Assembly: GCF_004187715.1 (NCBI RefSeq)
Contig: NZ_QZWF01000008.1
Span: 1-64,000, forward strand
Direction: 5' to 3'
From: Streptomyces sp. F001
GTDB taxonomy: Bacteria; Actinomycetota; Actinomycetes; Streptomycetales; Streptomycetaceae
Length of the DNA stretch: 64,000 bases
This document shows positions 30,076-37,688 of the stretch, piece after piece. Made by a program: the position numbers and the translations under genes. Numbering within the stretch: the stretch's first letter is position 1; every line of letters starts with the position of its first letter. The notes under the pieces were generated by a model. It saw nothing but the letters and a program-made list of their open reading frames with translations, made no database searches and was not told where the DNA came from.

Positions 30076-31740
30076 TCAGGCGGTCGTGCACCACACCGTC
30101 GTGTCGGCGGGCACCTTCACCTCGCCGTCCGCCTCGGACACCTCATCGCTGGCCAGCAGCAGCCGGCCGTGCGCCGGAGCGGTCACCGACTCCCCGGTGG
30201 TGTTCGCGACGCACACGAACTCCCCGCGCCGGAAGGCGAGGACGCCCTCGGGCGCCTTCAGCCACTCGACCACATCGCCCGCGCCGAGGTCGGACTGGGC
30301 ACGGCGCACGGCGAGCGCGGTGCGGTACAGCTCCAGCGTCGAACCCGGCACCCCCTGCTGCGCCTCGACGCTCAGCTCGCCCCACCCGTCCGGCTGGGGC
30401 AGCCAGCTGCCGCCGCTGCCGAAGCCGTACGACGATCCCGTGCGTGTCCAGGGGATCGGCACCCGGCAGCCGTCGCGGAAGCCGTCCTGGCCCGCGCCGC
30501 GGAAGTACGCGGGGTCCTGGCGCACCTCGTCGGGCAGGTCGACGACGTCCGGCAGGCCGAGTTCCTCGCCCTGGTAGATGTACGCCGAGCCGGGCAGGGC
30601 CAGCATCAGCAGGGTGGCGGCCCGGGCCCGCTTCAGGCCCAGTTCGCGGTCGCCGGCCGTACGGATCTGGGTGCCGAGGCCGGGCGGGTTGGCGAAGCGG
30701 GTGGCGTGCCGGGTGACGTCGTGGTTGGACAGGACCCAGGTGGCGGGGGCGCCGACGGGGCGCATCGCCTCCAGGGTGCGGTCGATGACGGTGCGCAGTT
30801 CCTTCGCGTCCCAGTCGGTGCTCAGGTACTGGAAGTTGAAGGCCTGGTGCAGTTCGTCGGGGCGGACGTAGTGGGCGGTGCGCTCGACGGTGGGGGTCCA
30901 GGCCTCGGCGACGAAGATGCGCTCGCCCGCGTACTCGTCCAGGATCGTGCGCCACTGGCGGTAGATGGCGTGCACGCCGTCCTGGTCGAAGAACGGCATG
31001 ACATCGTTGCCCAGCAGCTTCACCTGGTCGTGGGAGCCCAGGTCCGGCAGGCCCTCGGCCTTGACCAGGCCGTGGGCGACGTCGATACGGAAGCCGTCCA
31101 CGCCCATGTCGAGCCAGAACCGCAGGATGGAGCGGAACTCGTCCCCGACCGCCGGGTGCTCCCAGTTGAAGTCGGGCTGCTCCGGTGCGAAGAGGTGCAG
31201 GTACCACTCGCCGTCCGGGACGCGGGTCCACGCCGGACCGCCGAAGATGGACTCCCAGTCGTTGGGCGGGAGTTCGCCGTTCTTGCCCTTGCCGGGACGG
31301 AAGTGGTAGCGGTCGCGCAGCGGGGAGCCGGGGCCCTCCCGGAGCGCCCGCTTGAACCATTCGTGCTGGTCGGAGGAGTGGTTCGGGACGAGGTCGACGA
31401 TGATGCGCAGGCCCAGCTCATGGGCGTCGCGGATCAGCGAGTCCGCGTCGAGCAGCGAGCCGAACATGGGGTCGACGGCCCGGTAGTCGGCGACGTCGTA
31501 GCCGGCGTCGGCCTGCGGCGAGGCGTAGAAGGGGCTGAGCCACACGGCGTCCACGCCGAGGTCGCGCAGGTACGGGAGTCGGGAGCGTACGCCGTCCAGG
31601 TCGCCCATGCCGTCGCCGTTGCTGTCGGCGAAGCTGCGCGGATAGACCTGGTAGATCACCGCGTCGCGCCACCAGTCGCGGCGCTTGGTGACGGTGGCGA
31701 CAGCGGAGGTTTCGGCCGGGTCGGCGGAGTGCTGGCTCAT
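30076..31740 (-). CDS. aglA: Alpha-glucosidase AglA (GH13)
   Basis: A 554-residue cytoplasmic alpha-1,4-glucosidase with no signal peptide; converts imported maltodextrin to glucose. Motifs: [72 protein letters not shown] (nucleophile Asp), VAEAWTPT and LSNHDVTRHATRFANPPG. It sits 140 bp downstream of malG, so it may be co-transcribed with malEFG or use its own promoter. Length and motifs are normal for the subfamily. Confidence 0.96.
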   Translation of the reverse strand: MSQHSADPAETSAVATVTKRRDWWRDAVIYQVYPRSFADSNGDGMGDLDGVRSRLPYLRDLGVDAVWLSPFYASPQADAGYDVADYRAVDPMFGSLLDADSLIRDAHELGLRIIVDLVPNHSSDQHEWFKRALREGPGSPLRDRYHFRPGKGKNGELPPNDWESIFGGPAWTRVPDGEWYLHLFAPEQPDFNWEHPAVGDEFRSILRFWLDMGVDGFRIDVAHGLVKAEGLPDLGSHDQVKLLGNDVMPFFDQDGVHAIYRQWRTILDEYAGERIFVAEAWTPTVERTAHYVRPDELHQAFNFQYLSTDWDAKELRTVIDRTLEAMRPVGAPATWVLSNHDVTRHATRFANPPGLGTQIRTAGDRELGLKRARAATLLMLALPGSAYIYQGEELGLPDVVDLPDEVRQDPAYFRGAGQDGFRDGCRVPIPWTRTGSSYGFGSGGSWLPQPDGWGELSVEAQQGVPGSTLELYRTALAVRRAQSDLGAGDVVEWLKAPEGVLAFRRGEFVCVANTTGESVTAPAHGRLLLASDEVSEADGEVKVPADTTVWCTTA

Positions 31741-31880
31741 GGCGTCCTATACGTAACGGAGGTCGGGTCATCTGGCGTGCGGGGTGGGCGGCGGGTGACG
31801 AGGCGGCCGCGGTGCCGGCGGGGTCGGAAGGACACCGCGGCCGCCACCCGCGCGGACAGGGCGCGGGAGTCGGAGCGGGC

Positions 31881-32789
31881 TCAGCCCTTGGTTCCGCCGG
31901 CGGTGAGGCCGGTCACCAGGTTCTTCTGTACGAGGTAGAAGAACGCGGACACCGGTATGGCGATCAGCACCGCGGTCGCGGCCATCAGGTTGCGCTGGGC
32001 GTCGTGCTCGCTGACGAAGCTCTGCAGACCGACGGCGAAGGTGTACTTCTCGTCGTCCAGCAGGAACGTCGTGGCGAAGGCGACCTCACCGAAGGCGGTG
32101 ATGAAGCTGTAGAAGGCCGCCACCGCGAGGCCCGGCCGGGCGAGCGGCAGGATCAGGCGCAGGAAGGTGCCGAAGGGGGACAGTCCGTCGACGCGGCCGG
32201 CCTCGTCTATCTCGAAGGGGATGGTGTCGAAGTAGCCCTTCATCAGCCAGGCGCAGTACGGCACGGCGGTGGAGCAGTAGACCAGGATCAGGCCGAGGTA
32301 GGTGTCGATGAGCTGGAGCTCCGACAGGATCTGGTACATCGGCACCATCAGGACGGCCACCGGGAACATCTGGGTGACCAGCAGCACCCACATGAACTTC
32401 TTGTACCCGGGAAAGCGCATGCGGGAGACCGCGTAGCCGGTGGTGGCGGCGATGAGGACGCCGATGACCGTGGTGCCGAGGGAGACGACCAGCGAGCTCT
32501 TCAGCCAGTCGAAGAAGTTCGTCTCCTGGAGCACGAAGGAGTAGTTGTCGAAGGTCATCTTCGACCAGATGCGCTCGGGGTGGAGGTAGTCGTCCTTGTC
32601 CGGGCCGAGGGACAGGAAGACCAGCCAGGCGATCGGGAACAGCGCGATCAGGCTCGCGACGGTCAGGATGCCGTGCGAGGTGAGGGTCCCGAGAAGGCTG
32701 CGCTCTCCGCGCCGGCGCGTTCTGCCGGGCGCGGCGGGGGCGGGGGCCTGGTCCGCGGTGGCGGACTTCTGAACGGTCGTGGTGCTCAT
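31881..32789 (-). CDS. malG: Maltodextrin ABC permease MalG
   Basis: A 302-residue inner-membrane permease of the MalG type with a hydrophobic N-terminal segment, the EAA loop around EIDEAGRVDGLSPFGTFLRL (residues about 200-220), and MPMYQILSELQLIDTYLGLI. Six membrane spans are expected. ATG 32789 was taken because AGGAG lies 5 nt upstream; the ATG at 32825 lies inside malF. Only 13 bp separate it from malF, so it is operonic. No dedicated ATPase is in the cluster; MsiK-type shared ATPases are known in streptomycetes. Confidence 0.96.
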   Translation of the reverse strand: MSTTTVQKSATADQAPAPAAPGRTRRRGERSLLGTLTSHGILTVASLIALFPIAWLVFLSLGPDKDDYLHPERIWSKMTFDNYSFVLQETNFFDWLKSSLVVSLGTTVIGVLIAATTGYAVSRMRFPGYKKFMWVLLVTQMFPVAVLMVPMYQILSELQLIDTYLGLILVYCSTAVPYCAWLMKGYFDTIPFEIDEAGRVDGLSPFGTFLRLILPLARPGLAVAAFYSFITAFGEVAFATTFLLDDEKYTFAVGLQSFVSEHDAQRNLMAATAVLIAIPVSAFFYLVQKNLVTGLTAGGTKG

Positions 32790-32802
32790 GGGGACTCCTG
32801 CC

Positions 32803-33807
32803 TCAGATCGCGAGCTGCTGCTCATTGCGGTTCAGCCAGCGGCGGTAGAAGGAGGTGAAGACGATCAGGATGGCCAGCAGCAGGATGCCGTAGGCGGCGG
32901 ACTGAGCGAAGTCACGCGGCTGCTGTCCGAAGCCCAGGTAATACGCCCAGGTGACAAGAATCTGGGCGTCCGGCGCAGTGTTGCCGAAGAGCAGGAAGAT
33001 CACGGCGAACTGGTTGAAGGTCCAGATCACGCCGAGCAGGACGACGGTGGAGCTGACCGACCTCAGGCCCGGCAGGGTGACGTACCGGAACCGCTGCCAG
33101 GCGTTCGCGCCGTCCATCTCGGCGGCCTCGTACAGCGTGGAGTCGATCGACTGCAGCCCGCCGAGCAGCGAGACCATCATGAACGGCACACCGCACCAGG
33201 TGTTGACCATGATCGCGGCGAACCGCTGCCAGAAGGTGTCCTCCAGCCACTGCGGCGTCGGCAGGTGCAGGGCCTCCAGGCCGGAGTTGAGGATGCCGCC
33301 GTCGGCGAGCATGAAACGCCAGCCGAAGACGGTGACGAAGGTGGGCACGGCCCAGGGCAGGACCAGGATCAGCCGGTAGAAGGTCCGGCCGCGCAGCTTC
33401 TGGTTGAGCAGCAGGGCGAGGCCGAGACCGATGGTGTAGTGCAGAGCGACACAGGCGGCCGTCCACACGATCGTCCAGATGAAGTGCGACCAGAAACGGT
33501 CGTAGGCGGTCTCGCCCCACAGGATGTCGGCGTAGTTGTCGAAGCCGATGAACTTGTAGGTGGCCTCGATCTCGTTGACGCCGATGGTGCGGGCCGTGTT
33601 GAGGCTGTTGGCGTCGGTGAGGGTGAGATAGAAGCCGTACGCCAGCGGATACAGCACGAGGACGCCCAGCACGAGGACCACGGGGGCGATCATCGCGTAG
33701 GCGTACCAGTACTTCTGGTAGCTGCGCCTCAGGCGCTGGACCGGACCGGGCCAGGGCCCGCGGTCACCGAGGCGCTTTCCGGTCGCTCGATCGATGGCGA
33801 CTGTCAT
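32803..33807 (-). CDS. malF: Maltodextrin ABC permease MalF
   Basis: A 334-residue permease with a charged cytoplasmic N-terminus, six membrane spans and the EAA loop YEAAEMDGANAWQRFRYVTL. It pairs with MalG for maltodextrin uptake. A strong hairpin between malE and malF suggests that malE mRNA is kept in excess over malF. Length is typical of actinobacterial MalF, which lack the large periplasmic P2 insertion of E. coli MalF. Confidence 0.96.
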   Translation of the reverse strand: MTVAIDRATGKRLGDRGPWPGPVQRLRRSYQKYWYAYAMIAPVVLVLGVLVLYPLAYGFYLTLTDANSLNTARTIGVNEIEATYKFIGFDNYADILWGETAYDRFWSHFIWTIVWTAACVALHYTIGLGLALLLNQKLRGRTFYRLILVLPWAVPTFVTVFGWRFMLADGGILNSGLEALHLPTPQWLEDTFWQRFAAIMVNTWCGVPFMMVSLLGGLQSIDSTLYEAAEMDGANAWQRFRYVTLPGLRSVSSTVVLLGVIWTFNQFAVIFLLFGNTAPDAQILVTWAYYLGFGQQPRDFAQSAAYGILLLAILIVFTSFYRRWLNRNEQQLAI

Positions 33808-33858
33808 GGTTCGACAACCTTTGTGAGGGTCTGCAGATCAGGGGGTACGGCGCACAGG

Positions 33859-33914
33859 CCGACGGCCGCCGGATCCTTCCCCCCATGAGTCAGGAGGATC
33901 CGACGGCCGGTCGG
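33859..33914. terminator. Intercistronic hairpin between malE and malF
   Basis: CCGACGGCCGCCGGATCC (33859-33876) pairs with GGATCCGACGGCCGGTCGG (33896-33914) with one bulge. It begins just past the malE stop in the direction of transcription. Such structures stabilise upstream mRNA or attenuate downstream transcription. Confidence 0.75.
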
Positions 33915-33916
33915 GG

Positions 33917-35185
33917 TCACTTGCTGAAGTCCGGAACCAGCTTGGCGATCGAGGTCTCGGCGCTGGCGAGCCCCTCGTCCAGGGACTTCTTGCCGCCGGC
34001 GACAGCGAGCAGCTCGTCGTCGAGCGGGCCCCACAGCGAGCCGTACTCGGGCAGTGCCGGGCGCGGCTGGGCGGCGGCCAGGACGCCCTGGTAGCCGGCG
34101 ATGCCCGGGTCGGCCTTGACCTCGGCGGTGTAGGCGTCGTCACGCGTGGGGAGCGTGTTGTTCTTCAGGGCGATGGTCTCCTGGGCCTTCGCCGAGGTCA
34201 TGAAGTTCACGAACTTCAGCGCGGCCTGCTGGTGCGCCTCGTCGGAGCCGGCGTAGACGGAGAGGTTGTGGCCGCCGGTCGGGGCGCCCGCCTTGCCGGT
34301 GGAGCCGGCCGGGACGGTGGCGATCCCGAGGTTCTCCTTGTCCTTGAACGCGGAGCCCTTGTAGAAGTTGGTGATCTCCCAGGGGCCCTGGATGATCGAG
34401 GCGACCTTGCCGTTGACGAACGCGTCCTGGATGTGGGCGTAGGCGTCGGCGGTGGTGTCGGCCTTGTGCAGGCCCTTGCCGTCGAAGAGGTCCAGCCAGG
34501 TGCCGTACGCCTTCTTGGCCTCGGGCGAGTTCACGGTGATCTTCTTGGCGTCGGCGTCGACGGTGTCGGTGCCCTCGCCGTAGAGGAAGGACTGGGCGTA
34601 GTAGGACTGGGTGGTGCCCCAGTAGCCGTCGACGCCGGTCTTGTCCTTGATGGTGGCGGCGGCCTTCTTCAGGTCGTCCCAGGTCTTCGGGGCCTCGACA
34701 CCGGCCTTCTCGAAGAGGTCCTTGTTGTAGACCAGCGCGAGGGTGTCCGTGGTGAAGGGGACGCCGTAGGTCTTGCCCTCGTACTGGGCCTGCTCGATCA
34801 GGCTGGGCTGGAACTTGCCCTCCTCGGCGAGGGCCTCGGTGCCGTCCAGCGGCAGGAAGAAGCCCTTCTTGGCGAAGGCGGGGGTCCAGCCGACCTCGGA
34901 GCGCAGCACGTCCGGGGCACCCTTGGAGCCGGCGGCCGTGTCGAACTTGTTCTGCGCCTGGTCGAAGGGCACGTTGACGTACTTGACCTTGATGTCCTTG
35001 TTGGCGGCCTCGAACTCCTTGACCAAGGCCTGGTACGTCGGCGCCTCATTCGTGGCGTTGGAAGTGTCCCACCAGGTGATGGTGACCGGACCGTCGGCCG
35101 AGTCTCCGCTGTCGTCTCCGCCGCAGGCCGTCGCCGCGAGGGCGAGGGACGCCACCAGCGCGGTGGCCGCTATGCCACGCCGCAT
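33917..35185 (-). CDS. malE: Maltodextrin-binding lipoprotein MalE
   Basis: A 422-residue solute-binding lipoprotein. The signal is MRRGIAATALVASLALAATA with lipobox A-T-A-C (Cys21), followed by GGDDSGDSADG. The fold is that of family 1 SBPs: ITWWDTSNATNEAPTYQALV, VPFDQAQNKFDTAAG, TYGVPFTTDTLALVYNKDLF, IIQGPWEITNFYKGSAFKDK and a C-terminal region SLDEGLASAETSIAKLVPDF. It captures maltose and maltodextrins at the cell surface and hands them to MalFG. Expression is expected to be repressed by MalR, whose sites lie just upstream. Confidence 0.96.
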   Translation of the reverse strand: MRRGIAATALVASLALAATACGGDDSGDSADGPVTITWWDTSNATNEAPTYQALVKEFEAANKDIKVKYVNVPFDQAQNKFDTAAGSKGAPDVLRSEVGWTPAFAKKGFFLPLDGTEALAEEGKFQPSLIEQAQYEGKTYGVPFTTDTLALVYNKDLFEKAGVEAPKTWDDLKKAAATIKDKTGVDGYWGTTQSYYAQSFLYGEGTDTVDADAKKITVNSPEAKKAYGTWLDLFDGKGLHKADTTADAYAHIQDAFVNGKVASIIQGPWEITNFYKGSAFKDKENLGIATVPAGSTGKAGAPTGGHNLSVYAGSDEAHQQAALKFVNFMTSAKAQETIALKNNTLPTRDDAYTAEVKADPGIAGYQGVLAAAQPRPALPEYGSLWGPLDDELLAVAGGKKSLDEGLASAETSIAKLVPDFSK

Positions 35186-35317
35186 GAGTTCTCCTTGAGG
35201 GTGAAAGCCCGAGTGCTCAGGATGCGGTCCCGTCTACCGCCCCTGTCGACTTGCCGACTGCGCCGTTGCGGCCGCCGGGCGACGTGAACGTAACAGCGAT
35301 GTAAGCGTTGCGAAAGA

Positions 35318-35450
35318 CCTTGCAGAAAAAAAGTGCAAGGCATCACCGAAGTTATCCGCGCGTGACCTGCCGTCGACCGCTGTGAGACCGTTGTTCTACG
35401 GGGTTGAGCGGGCACGGACCGTGTTGTGCAAGACTCTGCAAGCTCTTGCC
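35318..35450. promoter_or_regulatory. malE-malR intergenic MalR operators
   Basis: CCTTGCA (35318-35324) and TGCAAGG (35334-35340) form a perfect 7-bp inverted repeat near the malE side. TGCAAG direct repeats occur at 35427 and 35437, with CTTGC at 35444, near the malR side. All share the core CTTGCA/TGCAAG. MalR repression through TGCAAG-type sites is established in S. coelicolor. Confidence 0.72.
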
Positions 35451-35565
35451 ATCCGTTTCACGAAGGGACGCCATGCCGCAGCAACCCGCAGCGCGCCGGT
35501 CGACCGCCCGCACCCGGCGTCCGATTGGTGTGCAAGGCGACATACGGCCGGTACAGTCCAGTGCC

Positions 35566-36600
35566 GTGACCACACGGCTTGCCGACATCGCTGCTCAGGC
35601 GGGGGTGAGCGAAGCGACCGTCAGCCGCGTCCTCAACGGGAAGCCGGGCGTCGCCGCCACCACCCGCCAGTCCGTGCTGGCCGCGCTGGACGTCCTCGGC
35701 TACGAGCGTCCGGTACGGCTGCGGCAGCGCAGCGCCGGTCTGGTGGGCCTGATCACCCCGGAACTGGAGAACCCGATATTCCCTGCCCTGGCGCAGGTCA
35801 TCGGTCAGGCGCTGACCCGGCAGGGCTACACCCCGGTCCTCGCCACCCAGACCCCCGGCGGCTCGACCGAGGACGAGCTCACGGAGATGCTCGTCGACCG
35901 CGGCGTCGCCGGCATCATCTACGTCTCCGGCCTCCATGCGGACACCACCGCCGACATGCAGCGCTACGAGCAGCTGCGCGCCCAGGGCGTGCCGTTCGTA
36001 CTGGTCGACGGCTTCTCCCCCAAGGTGCAGGCGCCGTTCATCTCGCCCGACGACCGGGCGGCGATGACCCTGGCCGTCACGCATCTGGCGTCGCTGGGCC
36101 ACACCCGGATCGGCCTGGCGCTCGGCCCGAAGCGTTTCGTTCCGGTGCAACGGAAGATCGAGGGTTTTGTCCGGGCGATGCAGGACCAGCTGGGCCTCAG
36201 CCCGCAGACCGTCGAGACGGACCTCATCCAGCACTCCCTCTACACCCTCGAGGGCGGTCAGGCAGCCGCCACGGCACTGATCGGCCGGGACTGCACGGCG
36301 GTGGTGTGCGCCAGCGACATGATGGCGCTCGGTGCCATACGAGCGGCCCGGCAGCTCGGCCTGGACGTCCCGAAGGACATCTCGGTCGTGGGCTTCGACG
36401 ACTCCCCCCTGATCGCCTTCACCGACCCGCCCCTGACCACGGTCCGCAAGCCGGTCCCGGCGATGGGTCAGGCTGCGGTGCGCACGCTGCTGGAGGAGAT
36501 CGGCGGGACGCCGGCGCCGCACAGCGAGTTCGTGTTCATGCCGGAGTTGGTGGTGCGCGGTTCGACCGCTTCGGCCCCTGGGGACCGGAATCGTCCGTAA
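35566..36600 (+). CDS. malR: LacI-family maltose regulator MalR
   Basis: A 344-residue LacI repressor. The HTH is at the very start, TTRLADIAAQAGVSEATVSR followed by VLNGKPGVAATTRQSVLAAL; the sugar-binding core includes GLITPELENPIFPALAQVIG and VVGFDDSPLIAFTDPPLTTV. GTG 35566 gives 344 residues, the length I recall for S. coelicolor MalR. An ATG at 35473 with AAGGGA upstream would add 31 residues. It is divergent from malE and probably represses itself and the mal, amylase and pullulanase genes. Confidence 0.94.
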   Translation: MTTRLADIAAQAGVSEATVSRVLNGKPGVAATTRQSVLAALDVLGYERPVRLRQRSAGLVGLITPELENPIFPALAQVIGQALTRQGYTPVLATQTPGGSTEDELTEMLVDRGVAGIIYVSGLHADTTADMQRYEQLRAQGVPFVLVDGFSPKVQAPFISPDDRAAMTLAVTHLASLGHTRIGLALGPKRFVPVQRKIEGFVRAMQDQLGLSPQTVETDLIQHSLYTLEGGQAAATALIGRDCTAVVCASDMMALGAIRAARQLGLDVPKDISVVGFDDSPLIAFTDPPLTTVRKPVPAMGQAAVRTLLEEIGGTPAPHSEFVFMPELVVRGSTASAPGDRNRP

Positions 36601-36731
36601 GGCGGAGAACCGGTCGCTACCGCTAGTGCACGGGTACGAGTCGCCTGCCTCTTCCCGTCGTAGAACGTGCGTCCTGAACCCGACCAGGGGATGATCGGAG
36701 CCGGAAATCTTTTCTGGCAGACTCTGTGCCC

Positions 36732-37688
36732 ATGGGTGACACGACCGTGACGACACAGGAAGGCCGGGAAAGAGTCCTTCCGCATCCCGTCGCGGACGAA
36801 ACCGGGCGGGGCATCCTGCACCGGCTGCGCGCACCGCGCCGACCCCGCCTGTGGTTCGAGATCCTGCTGATCGCGGTGAGTTACTGGACGTACTCGCTGA
36901 TCCGCAACGCGGTCCCGGAGCAGAAGGCCGAAGCGCTGCGCAACGCCGACTGGATCTGGAAGGCCGAGCAACAGCTCGGTATCGCCGTGGAGCAGTCCGT
37001 CAATCATGCCGCCAACTCGGTGACCTGGCTCATCGTCAGCATGAACTACTACTACGCGACGCTGCACTTCGTGGTGACGCTGGGCGTGCTGGTGTGGCTG
37101 TACCGCAGCCATCCCGGGCGTTACGCGGCGACGCGGCTGGTCCTCTTCGCGACGACGGGCGTGGCCCTGGTCGGTTACTACCTGTATCCGCTGGCGCCGC
37201 CGCGGTTGATGAACAGCGCCGACTTCATCGACACCGTCATGGTCCATCAGACCTGGGGTTCGATGGCCTCCGGCGACCTGAAGAACATGTCCAACCAGTA
37301 CGCCGCGATGCCGTCCATGCACATCGGCTGGTCCGTGTGGAGCGGGCTGACGATCTTCGCGCTGGCGACGGTTCCGTGGGTGCGGGTGCTGGGGCTGCTG
37401 TACCCGGCGCTCACCCTGGTGGTGATCGTCGCCACCGCCAACCACTTCTGGCTCGACGCCGTCGGCGGCATCCTGTGCCTCGGCTTCGGCTACGCGCTGG
37501 CGCGGGTGTGGTACGGATCATGGCCGTACGCGCTGCCGCGCCGGGTCGCGAGCGGATCGGGGGGCTCCCGGCGGGCGGGCCCGGACGATTCGCGGTCGGC
37601 GGGTCCGGACGACTCCCGGCCGGCGGGCCCGGGTGACTCCCGGCCGCAAGAGGTGCCCGGCCCCCGCACCCGGGCTCACGCCCCGTAG
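36732..37688 (+). CDS. PAP2-superfamily membrane protein, inositol phosphotransferase-like
   Basis: A 318-residue membrane protein with about six spans. It carries the PAP2/Aur1-like motifs YYLYPLAPPRL, NQYAAMPSMHIGWSVWS and ATANHFWLDAVGG, whose Ser-x-His and His-x3-Asp cover the phosphatase/phosphotransferase active site. Such enzymes act on lipid phosphates or glycosyl/inositol phospholipids. The C-terminal 45 residues are repeats such as AGPDDSRSAGPDDSRPAGPG. No SD precedes the ATG. The last 13 bp overlap the end of glnE on the other strand. Confidence 0.85.
   Translation: MGDTTVTTQEGRERVLPHPVADETGRGILHRLRAPRRPRLWFEILLIAVSYWTYSLIRNAVPEQKAEALRNADWIWKAEQQLGIAVEQSVNHAANSVTWLIVSMNYYYATLHFVVTLGVLVWLYRSHPGRYAATRLVLFATTGVALVGYYLYPLAPPRLMNSADFIDTVMVHQTWGSMASGDLKNMSNQYAAMPSMHIGWSVWSGLTIFALATVPWVRVLGLLYPALTLVVIVATANHFWLDAVGGILCLGFGYALARVWYGSWPYALPRRVASGSGGSRRAGPDDSRSAGPDDSRPAGPGDSRPQEVPGPRTRAHAP

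Noticed and set aside
28459-31938. Long plus-strand frame across aml and aglA
   Set aside because: Antisense shadow of two well-supported minus-strand GH13 genes.
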